Shown: positions 29,970 through 42,065, counted from the stretch's first letter. The stretch is DNA of 64,000 nt from Microglena sp. YARC (GCA_022414725.1 CM039462.1:6752021-6816020); one strand, 5' to 3'. The notes: generated from the sequence alone by a model not told the origin. Program-made: numbers and translations.

Positions 29970-30425
29970 TCGACAAATAAAAAAAATGTGGGAGTTCGCA
30001 AGACGTCGTCGTCTTCCGCAGATCATTCATTGCCTGTATCTGGTTTCAGGGGATATCATTCAAATTATACAGTTAAACACGTTTCGCGATTGCGGCATAT
30101 CTGAATGAATCATTTGTTGATACGTTATATCACAGCGACCGTGCTACCGCATGGTAACTTTGCTTCAGTTGTAAATACGAACTTTGTAAACATCTCTCTA
30201 AACCGATTATAACTAATACCGTAACCCAAGACCCATAGTATACAGCAGTGGATGATACCAATTGTACTTTACAAGTATTTTGTATCATGTTTTCGGCGAT
30301 TTAGTAGGTTGATATATGCTGGACAAAGAGTATCATTTACGTAAGTTACTGCCAATTTGTCGTCCGGAGATGGAATTTGTGAAAAAGGTAACGGGTTGTC
30401 ACCTTTTTATATACTCATTAATTTG
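29970..30425. other. AT-rich stretch, nothing recognised
   Basis: There are no long frames, repeats or inverted ends. The stretch contains scattered AATAAA-like words and lies between a small ORF and a tandem repeat block. Confidence 0.4.
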
Positions 30426-31160
30426 TAATGGTGATGGAGATTGAGACATTGGTGGTCGAAGTTGTGGTCTAGGAGATGGTGATGAGATTGAGACATTGGT
30501 GATGGCGGTCGCGGTTGTGGTCTAGGAGATGGTGATTGTTGTGGTCGCGGTTGTGGTCTAGGAGATGGTGATTGCGGTTGTGGTCTAGGAGATGGTGGTA
30601 TAGGAGATGGTGATTGCGGTTGTGGTCTAGGAGATGGTGGTCTATAGATAGGGGGGTGATTGCGGTTGTGGGTCTAGGAGATGGTGGTCTAGGAGAGGTG
30701 ATTTGCGGTTGTGGTCTAGGAGATGGTGGTCGCGGTTTGGTCTAGGAGATGGTGATTGTTGTGGTCGCGGTTGTGGTCTAGGAGATGGTGATTGCGGTTG
30801 TGGTCTAGGAGATGGTGTCGCGGTTGTGGTCTAGGAGATGGTGATTAGTGTGGCGAAGATTATGGTGATGGCGATTTTTGTGGTGAATGTTGTTGGTGAT
30901 TGGTCGATTTCGTTGTGGTGCGTGGTCGATTTCTTGACCTTCTTCACCTTCTTTGGGATTCTTGATAGGGGGTCTAGGAGATGGTGATGGTGAATGTTGT
31001 GGTCGAGGAGATGGTGATGGCGATTTTTGTGGTGAATGTTGTGGTGATTGGTGCGATTCGGTTGTTGGTGTGCGTGGTCGATTTCTTGACCTTCTTTTCA
31101 CCTTCTTTGGATTCTTGATAGGGGGTCGAGGAGATGGTGATGGTGAATGTTGTTGGTGAA
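30426..31160 (-). repeat. Triplet-biased minisatellite coding for SPSPRP-type repeats
   Basis: The words GTTGTGGTCTAGGAGATGGTGATTG recur about fifteen times in imperfect form. A second block at 30940-31150 has two long copies of a unit with CTTGATAGGGGGTC(T/G)AGGAGATGG. On the minus strand the second block keeps a frame (30805-31272) rich in SPSPRPP, with IKNPK(K/E) and RSRNRPRTP. Low-complexity Pro/Ser tracts like this occur in giant-virus and algal proteins. The first block is frameshifted in many units, so this is a decayed repeat gene or a simple repeat. Confidence 0.7.
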
Positions 31161-31279
31161 CTAGGTAGGTTGCAGTTCTCAAGAATGGAGATTTATATAA
31201 TTTCCTGTCAGTACATTTTTTTTGAATTCTGCAACACTGTTTTGATTTCCACGAACGTAGTATTGCATACACACAAGAA

Positions 31280-32035
31280 TATTGTTGTTAGGATTCTGAA
31301 TACGAAATACCGATACCGATTTCTGTGGTAGCTTTCAAACTCAAATTGTGTAAAATGACCAGTAAGAGTGGAGAAAAACGGGGTGTATTGAAATCGTAGA
31401 AGTCAACTTCATCGTACCACAAAAAACTTACCGACCTGGTATAATAATGCGTTAAATTTATGGTATTTAAAGCTGAAAACGAAAACAAACCAAGGTTCTC
31501 TCCATATCGACCTGAATCGCTATGTTCGAACTTATTTTCTTTCGCAAGGTAATCGGACCATGTTTTGTGCGGATATTGAAATTGCTGGATTAAATGAAAC
31601 TGGTGGAGAGCAGTGAATTCTTCTATAATCGTTTTACTTGGTCGAGAATGCTTTGTTCATTTAATGGTAATATTATGCTTGTGCATGAGCCAACTAGTCC
31701 TAAGTATTATTGTTAACAAATATGGTATTTGCATGACATGCATATATTATATGTGAGATTTTAAACGCAAACATGCCCAAAATGCCAAACAAAAAAAGTG
31801 TTGTTTTTGTTTTTCTTGTAAAACCAATAAACACAGAAGTAGTTTAAACACCCAAGTCAGAAAATGGGGATGGGAAGATGCCAAACCCGTACTTCAAGAA
31901 TCGACAGTGTCCCGCCGTTTTCGTGGAGGCGTGTCACGATGCGTGTACTCCACCATTAATAATATTATGCAATTGATGATATTCTTATTAATGATTCAGC
32001 GGAAATAAATAACACCACATCTCGAGACGATCAAC
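31280..32035. other. AT-rich stretch, nothing recognised
   Basis: Only short frames occur here. I see no transposon ends, structural RNA or conserved motif. Confidence 0.4.
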
Positions 32036-32039
32036 AGTC

Positions 32040-32985
32040 AAATGTATGGAACACAAGTGGGATTGGGGTTTATTGAGTTGTAACTCATCTTTAACGTGGG
32101 ACATTATCGAAAGCAACCCCAACAAACCATGGAATTGGTACTGGATCAGCGCAAACCTGCATCAAATGGGAGATTGTCATTACAAACCCCAACATCACGT
32201 GGAACTGGTTTGGAATGAGCTCAAACCCACAACATCACGTGGGGTATTATACAAGACAACCCCGACAAACCATGGGATTGGTGTGTAATGAGGCTCAAAC
32301 CCTAGCATCACACATGGAACATTATACAAGACAACCCAGACAAACAATGGGACTGGTATGAGTTGAAGCGCAAACCCAACATCAATGGGAGATTATACAA
32401 GCAATCCAACAAATCATGGGACTGGTACAGGATCAGCAAAAAACCCCAACATCACGTGTGATATTATAAAAGCCGAACCCTGACAAACTATGGAATTGGT
32501 TTTATATTAGCAAAAACCCTTGCATCAAATGGGATATTGTAAGAGATAATCCCAAGCAAACCATGGGATTGGTATTATATTAGCAGAAACCCTTGCATCA
32601 CATGGGATATTGTCGAAGCAAACCCCGACAAACCATGGGTTTGGTGTGTAATGAGCTCAAATCCAGCATCACGTGGGGATATTATACAAGCCAACCCAGA
32701 TAAAACCATGCGGACTGGTTTTTTATCAGTAAAACCTCAGTATCACATGGGATATTATACAAGACAACCCTAATAAACATTGGAGCTGGGGTAGATTGAG
32801 CTTAAACCCCAATATGTGCAGTTATCTAACCAAGACATTTGTGATATCATACGTAGATGTAGAGCAGCAAGAACCATTACAAAAATATGGCGACATGTCA
32901 TACAAACCCTATTTATAATGCATGTCGGCGTAGACTCTTTAGGGAATAATAATGAAAATCCATATATATAACGCATCAAATGCAT
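32040..32985 (+). pseudogene. Giant-virus-type Asn-Pro/Trp repeat protein, decayed
   Basis: About eleven tandem units of roughly 70 bp encode, when frames are followed piecewise, the pattern NPNITWDII..NPDKPWDWYWIS. The first part is open: TWDIIESNPNKPWNWYWIS at about 32094-32151. A C-terminal block follows at about 32840-32960: IIRRCRAARTITKIWRHVIQ and, one frame on, NPIYNACRRRLFRE. Repeats of this kind ending in an Arg-rich NP-x-x-x-C-x-x-RL block are, to my knowledge, a hallmark of giant viruses such as mimiviruses and marseilleviruses. Indels disrupt nearly every unit, so this is a dead copy. It is the strongest single sign of viral ancestry here. Confidence 0.7.
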
Positions 32986-33029
32986 GGAACACGCATGGAG
33001 CTGGGGTGGATTGATCTCAAACCACATAT

Positions 33030-33400
33030 GTTTTACCGCCTTCTGGAGTGTAGTCGGTAGCCACTTGCCTCATATCAGACACGTGCGTCTTTGTTTCATT
33101 CAGTTGTAGTTTCAAACGACGAAAGTCTCTCTTCACCTTAGCGAAGCATAGCTCAAATAGCATTGAATTCTTGGACTGTAAGGAGGTGTGTAACAAATAT
33201 TGACGGGGTGACTGAGGACCAATTTTCTTATGGATACTGGGGCATTGTCCATTATTACTACTGAATTATTGCACAAACTCAATGATTCAATAAATGCAAC
33301 GAAGTCCGTCTTCTTCACAGATCCTTTCTTCACAACGAACTCTTTCTACCATCTGAAAAAACTGCCATCAACAAACTGTGGTGTACCCACCCACCAGTAG
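33030..33400 (-). pseudogene. IS630/Tc1-mariner-type transposase, C-terminal relic
   Basis: On the minus strand KKGSVKKTDFVAFIESLSLC leads to VVIMDNA, carrying the second Asp of the DDE triad. YTPPYSP (about 33165-33190) follows, then in shifted frames EFNAIELCFAKVKRDFRRL, carrying the Glu. This is the standard IMDNA...YTPPYSP-x-x-N-x-IE layout of IS630/Tc1 transposases. At least two frameshifts and loss of the N-terminal half make it non-functional. The end near 33033-33057 (ACTCCAGAAGGCGG) resembles the sequence next to a Fanzor end at 48080. A closer relative lies at 60790-60950. Confidence 0.8.
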
Positions 33401-34100
33401 TTTTAAAGATAACAGGTTTTCCTGGGGCAGAAGACAGTATGGTTACAAAGATTGAATGAATTGGTTTTGTGCGTTTTATGACAATTATGTTTTGTACGTC
33501 GGTGTTTTAGTTTTGCAAGTTTGTTACTCCAAAGAAAAATTTGGTCATCGAAAAATCGTTTTTGTATTCTATGCGTTTGCAGATACATATAATGCGCGGC
33601 TCCCGATGAAAATCAATGATAGAATAATTATGACTAATATATTGCTGATATCTTTTTGTATTTTTTTAATTTATCTGTATCGTCACCGGCGTTCTGTTTG
33701 GATGGCTACGTGCTTTTTTTAGTGTTTTGGTCTATCAACAAAAGTCTTTAATATTGGTGCAATAAAGTACCTTTGACTTGGTCATGTTATAATGAATATT
33801 GTGTATACAAATTATAGTCTTGAACCATACAATCGAATATGTGGTTTTTGTTGCTTGGGTCCAATATTGTAAAAAGAAAGTAAAAATGTAGTGATTCCAA
33901 TCAAATGCACAGACAAAATGGATGCGAAACCATAATGCGTTGCAGATCGCAGTTTAATAGTTTGGACAGGTGTCCGAACAAAAACCCATAAGAAAATACT
34001 TGACAGTGCTGTGCTTGCGTCAAATGTTTGGTTGAAACATATTCTAAATACTTTTGAGAATAAAATTAAATAATGTCCTCATCGGTCGTCGTACCCGGAC
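33401..34100. other. AT-rich stretch, nothing recognised
   Basis: The only frames are short (for example 88 codons at 33456-33722, Phe/Tyr-rich, probably AT bias). No gene, repeat or transposon end can be supported. Confidence 0.35.
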
Positions 34101-34209
34101 ATGTCTAAAATCAAGTACGCCAAAATACACGAAGAAATCAAACGCATCCTGCATGAAGACCACGCGGCAAAGGAAACGCACGAGCTGATCATGAAGTCTA
34201 CATGTGACT
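34101..34209 (+). CDS. Very short unrecognised ORF
   Basis: A 35-codon frame (MSKIKYAKIHEEIKRILHED onward) of strongly charged, helical composition ends at TGA. It runs into a direct repeat. It may be the N-terminus of a gene cut by the repeat; there is nothing to identify it. Confidence 0.2.
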
Positions 34210-34290
34210 GACTCGACAGGATCCGCAGTGACGAGAGTGGTAGCCATGTGACTCGACAGGATCCGCCGTCACGAGAGTGGTAGCCATGTG
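34207..34290 (+). repeat. Tandem direct repeat, 2 x about 40 bp
   Basis: ACTCGACAGGATCCGC(A/C)GT followed by (G)ACGAGAGTGGTAGCCATGTG occurs twice in succession (34210-34249 and 34251-34290), differing at two positions. Confidence 0.7.
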
Positions 34291-34332
34291 ATATCAATCG
34301 TCCACAAGACGACATACCAGACCACTCTAAAG

Positions 34333-34449
34333 TCGGCGGAACAGAAAAATGAAACATCAAAAAACGGTATAATGCGGGAAACCCATTAGGTTACACCGTA
34401 CCGGTGTGCAGTACACGAGGCAGTTTCATTTTAGTATTCCGTCGACTGT
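34333..34449. mobile_element. MITE-like deletion derivative of the Fanzor element
   Basis: In about 117 bp it keeps both ends of the Fanzor element: AGTCGGCGGAACAGAAAAAT on the left and CATTTTAGTATTCCGTCGACTGTA on the right, plus the subterminal TTAGGTTACACCG stem. All coding sequence is gone. It directly precedes a cassette that has lost its leader, so it probably sits at the breakpoint. Confidence 0.75.
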
Positions 34450-34473
34450 AGATTGACACACATGTTCATCGAA

Positions 34474-35785
34474 ATGCATTCGCACACTTGCAAAATCATC
34501 GTTTCCATTCCTAACGTCGGTTCCCCATGACATTCTTGATCGTATTGCCATATTCTCTTCCAACCCCAAGATTGTATTAGTGTGTAAAACTCTGCACAAC
34601 AGATTTTCTGGATGGCCCCTTACCGGACTGATCCAACCACCACAGAGAGTTGGAGAGATGATGGCGAAAGGGGGGCGCGCAGACCTTCTAGCAGTATGCT
34701 TGGTGTCCAATCCTCTTGTACAGGTTAATGGCTTACAATTGAGGGCGAACCAAAATGAAAACAAGCTTCTCTATGTGGCTGCCAAGGCCGGTCACGTCGA
34801 TGTCTGCAAGCTGCTGATGGATCCAGAGGTGGCTGGACTTGAGTACAGGGCCCAAGCGAACTCTAGAGACAGCAGTGCCTTGTGGGCGGCTGCCAAGGAA
34901 GGTCACGCAAATGTCTGCAAGCTGCTCATGGATCCAGATGTTGCTGGAATTGAGTTCAGGGCCAGGGCGAACTCTAACGCCAGCTGGGCATTGTGTGAGG
35001 CTGCCAAGGAAGGTCACGCAGATGTCTGCAATATGCTGATGGATCCAGATGTGGCTGGAATCGAGTTCAGGGCCCGGGCGAACTCTAGAGACAGCAGGGC
35101 CTTGTTGGATACTGCCAGTGAAGGTCACACAGATGTCTGCAAGATGCTGATGGATCCAGGGGTGGCTGGAATTGAGTTCAGGGCCAGGGCGAACACTTTC
35201 GACAGCTGTGCTTTGGGGGAGGCTGCCAGGGTAGGTCACGCAAATGTCTGCAAGCTGCTGATGGATCTAGAGGTGGCTGGACTTGAGTACAGGGCCCAAA
35301 GCGAAACTCTTGCTACAGCTGGCATTGTGGGCGGCTGCCAAAGGAAGGTCACGCAAATGTCTGCAAGCTGCTGATGGATCCAGAGGTGGCTGGACTTCAG
35401 TACAGGGCCCAAGCAAACTCTTGCGAACACAGCGGGGTTATTGCGGGCGGTTTTGCCACGGCAGGTCACACAGATGTCTGCAAGCTGCTGATGGATCCAG
35501 GGGTGGCTGGACTTGAGTACAGGGCCCGTGCGAACTCCGACAACAGTTGGGCCTTGCGTGCGGCTGCAAAGGCAGGTCACGCAGATGTCTGCAAGCTGCT
35601 GATGGATCCAGAGGTGGCTGGAATTGAGTTCAGGGCAAGGGCTAACTCTGTCAACAGTAGTGCATTGTTGGAAGCTGCCAAGGAAGGCCACGCAGATATC
35701 TGCAAGCTGCTCATGGATCCAGAGGTGGCTGGACTTGAGTTTAGGGCCCGGGCGAACTCTAGAGACAGCAGGTTAGGCTCCTTTT
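34474..35785 (+). pseudogene. F-box/ankyrin-repeat pseudogene, isolated from the main array
   Basis: ATG 34474 is in the conserved place (MHSHT) but a small rearrangement (CACTTGCAAAATCATC) and extra bases in GTCGGTTCCCCATGAC shift the F-box. From 34580 (MCKTLHNRFSGWPL) the frame is open through the linker and about six repeats to about 35300, then shifts twice, with four more repeats ending at 35780. No cap: the last unit (NSRDSR) is joined to a scrap of 3' flank and then an IS630/Tc1-like element. It is the only cassette between 28 and 61 kb. Confidence 0.75.
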
Positions 35786-35844
35786 TCAGAAATGTGTTCA
35801 GTTTGCTCAAGCGAACAACATCGGGTACCCATGATCAAGTTACA

Positions 35845-36870
35845 CTCAGGCCGGTCAATAATGTTACAGTATATTGAATCAATTACAATTCTCTATGTAC
35901 AACTTGGACAGACGGTCGATTGTGGTACACATGTACACATTGCTGCAAAGTTTGAGGAGAGTGGCTATACTTGCGAATGTAAGCCACATGACAGTCTCGA
36001 GGTGGATCTCAAACCCCACTAAAAAAGTGTACAACCGGAATAAACCTACAAAATCGGATGTGGTCATAGAGTTCTTAAAGGCGTCATTAAAAATAGATCA
36101 TTTCACATCTCTTGCTGTTCTTCGTCATAAGGTAAAGGATGCTTTCGATTTGAGGTATCAAAATAATTGATTCGCGTTGTGATATAAAAAGGCTTGGGCT
36201 CACAAAGAAAAAAGCAAAGTTCTTCTCCAGGCCTGAATAACTTATATGAGAAAACCATCCGGCGTCATTCATAAAGCCAAAGGGAACGTTAAAAGAGGGA
36301 AGGGAGGACTTTTTGTAGATCGATCGACGAAACTTCAGTTTTGGAAGACATACGAGAGACGTGGGTGTTTGGCTACTCACCAGTTAGAGGGTGAGAAAGG
36401 GAGAGGTACTGGTTGTACCGAGGTTGAGAACCTAAGGTGGGGTGTGTAGTAGGGTGACGACAAGATGTCTGGGTGGCACTTTAGTGTCTTATGTCAACAA
36501 GGAAAAGGAGACAGTTTTAACATCAGGCAAGGGTCTTTTAAACACGCATACTTTTGTTGAGTTTTTAGAAAATTTGGACTGTCCAACTGACACAGTAATT
36601 ATACTTTGACAACGTTGCTTTTCACCACTCCAAGAAGGTCAAAACACTTGCAAGCTTCAAGGGGTGGGAGCTCCTATACACTGCCTCCTCTACTCACCTT
36701 GGTTCAACCAATAGAGGGTGTGTGTAAGGGGTGTGTTCTCCATCGTCAAACGCGATTTCTATAAAAGCCAGATGTGTATAAGGCTTTGAGTATTCTGTTA
36801 AAGAGAAACACGTAGAGGCTATTGTTTTCGGGAAAGTCATTGAATACAATTTCTGGACCTTGATACAGGA
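35845..36870 (+). pseudogene. IS630/Tc1-like transposon with decayed transposase
   Basis: The element begins with TTACACTCAGGCCGGTCAAT. The transposase N-terminus (35874-36170) has VSHMTVSRWISNPTKKVYNR, a helix-turn-helix, then SDVVIEFLKASLKID and LAVLRHKVKDAF. After several frameshifts the catalytic domain is visible. At about 36490-36545 a stretch resembles the strand before the second Asp, with FVEFLENLDCPTDTVIIL. DNVAFHHSKKV follows, carrying that Asp and interrupted by one missing base at about 36607. Pieces of Y-S-P-W-F-N, P-I-E-G-V and FSIVKRDFY end it near 36770. I count at least five lesions. Copies of its left end are at 16150, 55180 and 61380. Confidence 0.8.
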
Positions 36871-37330
36871 AAGTAGTGATGTACATTGTCTACTAATGAA
36901 TGAAACGATAGTCAATAAAGAGCCTCCGGACGCGTCAAGCGTACGCGACCGGACCGGGGCGGCCCCAAAATTAAGGACAGGAAAAACGGAGAGGAGAACG
37001 GTAAAGTGTACACTGAGTCGAATCATAGCGGATAAGGACAACAAGGACGTTATTACAAGGTGATTAAGGAGCGGGTCGACAGCGTATCCAAGAAGGACTT
37101 ATCTTGCCGGTGTTGGGCGGTGAAAAAACGGATATTAAAGAAGTCTTCGAGGGGTACAGATGCGCAACTTTCACACTGTAAGTGTCCCTAGCGTCGACCA
37201 GAATTCATTCGTGCAGCTTATGGTAGGGTCGAGACAGGCGCATCATGGAGACGAGGGACGCCACAGGTCGAAAGTTTCTTTCACAACACTATTGGTTTAG
37301 GGAGAAGATTTGAGGGGCGCCGGGAGGTAA
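36871..37330. other. No gene recognised
   Basis: Composition shifts to GGA/CGA-rich after the transposase. Short frames only (67 codons at 36860-37063). I find no motif. Confidence 0.3.
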
Positions 37331-37332
37331 TT

Positions 37333-38170
37333 GTGAAAAAGAAGAAACAATACGTGGGTGCCATCGCTCGCTACGATGGTGATCGAAACTCTGTACAGGC
37401 ACACGCGTCGAAGCCCAGTACTAACCAATTTCATAACCACTACAGAGTCCATCTCTCCACATGGATCAAGAAGTTCGTTTACTCGAAGGAAAACAGGATC
37501 TTGGCCAAGGAGTTCAAAGATGAGCACGGCATTGACGAGACCGTATTCACAGCCGATATCCTCCTACGATATCCACTCTTGGGGAGTAAAGGAAGACCTC
37601 ATAGCGATACATTCTCTCCTACCGGAGCGAACAAAGATGTTGCTGAAATTCAGCACTCGATCATCGGACAGGACGAGATCAACCGACAGTGGCTTAAGAG
37701 CGTTTCCACAGCGCCAAGATGATCCGGTACAAGTCGGTCTTTATCAATCGATACCTCGAGGCCACAGAGGACGAGGGCTAACGCCAAGTCTGGTCAAACA
37801 TCGCCCATCCCAACATCAAAGCACTTCCTTTCATCACGATAGACACCGACGGACCATACTGGGCGTCTCAAGGACGTGGTCTCGTCGAGATTCTCGAAAA
37901 GACTCTGACAGGAACAAGACACGGAGTCCGTCTTCGATGTGGAAAACATCCGTTCTACTGGGAAAAGGTTGTTTTACATACACCATGACACTGACTGCTG
38001 TAATGGCTTGTTACCCACTTTCCTTAGGGCCGAGAAGAAAAAGATTTCAATCAAGGACGACGGAACGGCGATTAAGAAGCAACCCAAGACTCCTCCCGAG
38101 TTTTCGAGTCCGACCACCAATTGGGTGTCGTTGCATAACGACCCTGTGCCGCTGAACATTGCTTTTTGAC
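37333..38170 (+). pseudogene. Unrecognised gene in at least three frames
   Basis: Three overlapping frames each read like protein for part of their length: 37333-37722 (KKKKQYVGAIARYDGDRNSV; KFVYSKENRILAKEFKDEHG), then about 37716-37980 in another frame (MIRYKSVFINRYLEATEDEG; FITIDTDGPYWASQGRGLVE), then 37939-38169 (FYIHHDTDCCNGLLPTF; SPTTNWVSLHNDPVPLNI). The joined product would be about 270 residues. No family is recognised. The successive frame changes suggest a pseudogene, perhaps of the same origin as the broken gene at 49260-50940. Confidence 0.35.
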
Positions 38171-39190
38171 GGAAGAAAAATAAGGTAGAAGAAAAAGATA
38201 AGGGGTAGAAGAGGAAGATGCACTGGCGAGTTCGGGACAAGGAGACTCACGCGGAAGCGGTACTTTACGTTGAGTTTAAGCGGGGTCTTCAAAGTGCTTA
38301 GAGGTCCGACCTAAGAAGTGTGTTTGCTAACATTCCAGGACTGCCTGACGACCTGAGGAAACAACAGTCCCACGCTTTTGACATCTCAAGCGTTTGACGC
38401 TTGACGATCTGTATGGTCAACGGCATTGGGATTCTTCTTCGAATGGGAGGGAGAATGTCCAAGTCTCGCGGTGTGGCGTGCGCGCAGCGCCTGCGGCTCG
38501 TCTAATATCTAAACGTGGTGGCAAGAAACCGTGTCTTACACGCTTCCTTCAAGAGTCACAGGCGGATGTCGTAGAGGAAAAAAATAACAAATGTCACAAA
38601 TCTGCAGATATAAAAATTAATATATACGGTTCCTTCCTAAGGAGTTTTGCCACTACGACTCCTGGGTGGCAAGGGTGAACTTTCTGTCCCACAAAACGAG
38701 CGTGCCGTTCAATTGCGTTTAGGAGCAGACGTCCTTCAAGGGCAGGTTGGAGCCCGTCATTGACGAATTCCGTACAACAAGATCTGGCAAAGGACAGACG
38801 CAACCAATTTCCTAAACCGCGGCCTCAACCAGTATGCATCCCGGAAAAAAAAAAAGGGCGCACCGGCAGTTCGACGTGGCTCTATGGTTGCAAGCTCTCC
38901 ATCATGGACGGCCCTATCACAGTCACGGAGGCTTGACATCTTTGAGAGACAGATCGCTTGTCACTTGCGAGATTCAGGCTAGCGAACAGCATAGTTGTTT
39001 GGTTTAAAACCGTGGACCTAAATGGCCAGCATGTAAACAACATCTTTATCTCTCACGTAATGCCACCAATGCTTTGACTTAACAAATGTACCATATCATG
39101 CCTGCCCGGCGATTTCAAATTGATATCGCACCAACTACTGGTCTAGATTACTCAAAAGCCTCGGGCACACTCTTTAGATTCTAAACTGTT
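38171..39190. other. No gene recognised
   Basis: Short frames on both strands and a poly-A run (38848-38858). The frame at 38394-38678 (94 codons) has no recognisable motif. Nothing can be supported. Confidence 0.3.
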
Positions 39191-39199
39191 AATCAAAAA

Positions 39200-39432
39200 A
39201 TTTCTGCGGAGGCCAAAAGAACACCCACACATATTGCAAAACTCGCCGGAATTTGTGTTAAGGACCAATCAATTGAAATTACAACAAGCTGACCCAACAG
39301 TCTTAGACAGAACCGCAGTGTCCGGCCCGAGTATAGTGTAGAAATAAACGACACAGCTATTATTAATATACACAGAGATTTTGGGGGGATCATCGGCATA
39401 TTATGTAACATAATTCCCTTGTCCGAGGTGTA
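39200..39432 (-). mobile_element. Transposon end with attached fragment (ATTATGTTACATAAT family)
   Basis: The terminus at 39395-39432 is the inverse of the one at 15715 (ATTATGTAACATAATTCCCT). Behind it, at 39200-39385, lies sequence with a weak plus-strand coding pattern (AKRTPTHIAKLAGICVKDQS). This may be part of the element's gene. No catalytic motif is visible. Confidence 0.5.
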
Positions 39433-39448
39433 GTTTGACACTCCTCTA

Positions 39449-39904
39449 CAGTCAGCGGAACAGTAAAATGATAACATGTATGATTCAGATATCGGACATC
39501 GCCGTTAGAAATTGGCGTTAAGAATGGGTTTCTGGAAAATTGGGTGGTGTTAAAAAACTTGTATGATTAACGAACAATCAGTCGCTCTACCTCTGTGGGG
39601 AGGGTGGAAAAGCCTTTGGTGTGACAATCGAAAACGACTTGAATTTGTAAGCAAACTTTTTGAGACCGAAACAAGAAATATGTGTAAATATCGGGTTTTT
39701 ATGTCAACTAAATGCACAACGCATAGAGGTGTTGTTGCATTTTTCAAAAGCACTCACAATTTACGATTATCAACTAAAACAGTTGGTATCGTTTCCATTA
39801 AACTACTTGGGGTTTACAAGAAAAGGAGCAAACATCAGTGGACAAGTGGTAAAGGGGACCTGGGAGCTTTTTCGGAGGTCATTATAGAAAGATTTTTCAC
39901 TTGA
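39449..39904 (+). pseudogene. Fanzor-element left end with decayed helix-turn-helix ORF
   Basis: The left end TACAGTCAGCGGAACAGTAA at 39449 is followed by sequence matching 7480-7760: ATCGCCGTTAGAA and TTGGCGTTAAGAATGG, then a frame with RKRLEFVSKLFET and TKCTTHRGVVAFFK. Indels break the helix-turn-helix. Beyond 39740 the frame goes on (LSTKTVGIVSIKLLGVYKKR), giving a little more of the parent protein than the copy at 7494 keeps. No Fanzor catalytic part follows. Confidence 0.65.
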
Positions 39905-40899
39905 TTTGAGAACGCAACAACTGTAAGAGACGTTACCACTCAGAAAGTACAGACATGGGACGACTATCACATGCGGCCTTCCTCGGCGCATCAACGGACC
40001 TCACGAGCAAAGTCGGAGTCCACCTGAACGAGAATGAGCTCTCGCAGCTCGGGTGCTTGATTATCGAATAATATTAGGTTGTTTCGCATTGGATGATGTC
40101 AGCGGCCCGCCGTACGCTTCCAAAGTGGGCTTCTGCAAGACTGGGGGCCCGGGTGGGAAGCTGAACGGAAGCGGTCGTATACGCGCAGAAGATCGTTGGC
40201 GGGATCATTTAGGAGGTGAAAGTGGTGGTCGCGATCCGCAGCAATTTCGCTCGTCTGCGGCCTTCAATCATGGAAAGAGAATCCATACAGGAAGGATGTG
40301 TTGAGCCGCTCCGGGGTCGATGGACGTAATGAAATGTAGGCGGGGCGAAAGGAGGCAGGCACCGCGAATGAAAGACATGCTCAGAGTGCATGCGGTCATG
40401 GATCCCAGGGCGGACTCCACTGCAGACCCGGCTCCTGAAATGTACGTAGGATGTGTCCCTACGCAGGGGGGGAACTCACGCCTCCTGCAACGGTACATTC
40501 AATTTCCGGAAACACGGGGACGTCTCCTAACATCGTGCAGGGGTACGATGCTAGAACATGCAGTTTACGTGAAACAACGCACTTTACCGCAAGAAATACG
40601 GGAGGAGAATGTAGCACGTGACTACACAGATTAGCGAAGATCGAGACAGCTTTGGGGAGGATGACGATGACGACAATCGAGATCAAATAAGCGCGGCGAC
40701 GAGAAGACTGTACTGCGTGTCTGGGTCGAAAGTATGGAAGTTGTCTATCAGTCGCTCATGTCTTCCGACATCTCTAAAGACACGGTTTACACTGATTTGG
40801 CCGTCAATGTTTGATAAGTGGGCCGATCAGAACATCGATTCCCAACGACGGAGGATCGTGCGTAAATCAGAGCAAAGCGGAAAGCGCATGCCTAGAAGC
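39905..40899. other. No gene recognised before the gap
   Basis: Frames of up to about 100 codons occur on both strands (40053-40304, 40320-40634), none with a recognisable motif. The GC-rich composition resembles 42.8-48 kb. Confidence 0.3.
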
Positions 40900-41899
40900 N
40901 NNNNNNNNNNNNNNNNNNNNNNNNNNNNNNNNNNNNNNNNNNNNNNNNNNNNNNNNNNNNNNNNNNNNNNNNNNNNNNNNNNNNNNNNNNNNNNNNNNNN
41001 NNNNNNNNNNNNNNNNNNNNNNNNNNNNNNNNNNNNNNNNNNNNNNNNNNNNNNNNNNNNNNNNNNNNNNNNNNNNNNNNNNNNNNNNNNNNNNNNNNNN
41101 NNNNNNNNNNNNNNNNNNNNNNNNNNNNNNNNNNNNNNNNNNNNNNNNNNNNNNNNNNNNNNNNNNNNNNNNNNNNNNNNNNNNNNNNNNNNNNNNNNNN
41201 NNNNNNNNNNNNNNNNNNNNNNNNNNNNNNNNNNNNNNNNNNNNNNNNNNNNNNNNNNNNNNNNNNNNNNNNNNNNNNNNNNNNNNNNNNNNNNNNNNNN
41301 NNNNNNNNNNNNNNNNNNNNNNNNNNNNNNNNNNNNNNNNNNNNNNNNNNNNNNNNNNNNNNNNNNNNNNNNNNNNNNNNNNNNNNNNNNNNNNNNNNNN
41401 NNNNNNNNNNNNNNNNNNNNNNNNNNNNNNNNNNNNNNNNNNNNNNNNNNNNNNNNNNNNNNNNNNNNNNNNNNNNNNNNNNNNNNNNNNNNNNNNNNNN
41501 NNNNNNNNNNNNNNNNNNNNNNNNNNNNNNNNNNNNNNNNNNNNNNNNNNNNNNNNNNNNNNNNNNNNNNNNNNNNNNNNNNNNNNNNNNNNNNNNNNNN
41601 NNNNNNNNNNNNNNNNNNNNNNNNNNNNNNNNNNNNNNNNNNNNNNNNNNNNNNNNNNNNNNNNNNNNNNNNNNNNNNNNNNNNNNNNNNNNNNNNNNNN
41701 NNNNNNNNNNNNNNNNNNNNNNNNNNNNNNNNNNNNNNNNNNNNNNNNNNNNNNNNNNNNNNNNNNNNNNNNNNNNNNNNNNNNNNNNNNNNNNNNNNNN
41801 NNNNNNNNNNNNNNNNNNNNNNNNNNNNNNNNNNNNNNNNNNNNNNNNNNNNNNNNNNNNNNNNNNNNNNNNNNNNNNNNNNNNNNNNNNNNNNNNNNN
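40900..41899. other. Assembly gap, 1000 N
   Basis: Exactly 1000 unknown bases, so the size is probably a placeholder. The true distance and even the adjacency of the two sides are uncertain. Confidence 0.98.
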
Positions 41900-42065
41900 T
41901 CATTGGCAACGATCGTTGTTATAATTCAGTAAAGTTTGCCATTGTGATTGTGGGATACTTTGTGGGCGTATTTGTGGGTGTTTGTAGATTATCGCGTTCT
42001 TTTATGACAATTCATATGTTTTTTTAACTGTCAGTATTTTAACATGACATTGATGCGCACGATGT

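Noticed and set aside
30805..31272. Pro/Ser-rich protein gene on the minus strand
   Set aside because: Only the second half of the repeat block is open and the unit structure explains the frame. Kept as a repeat, not a gene.
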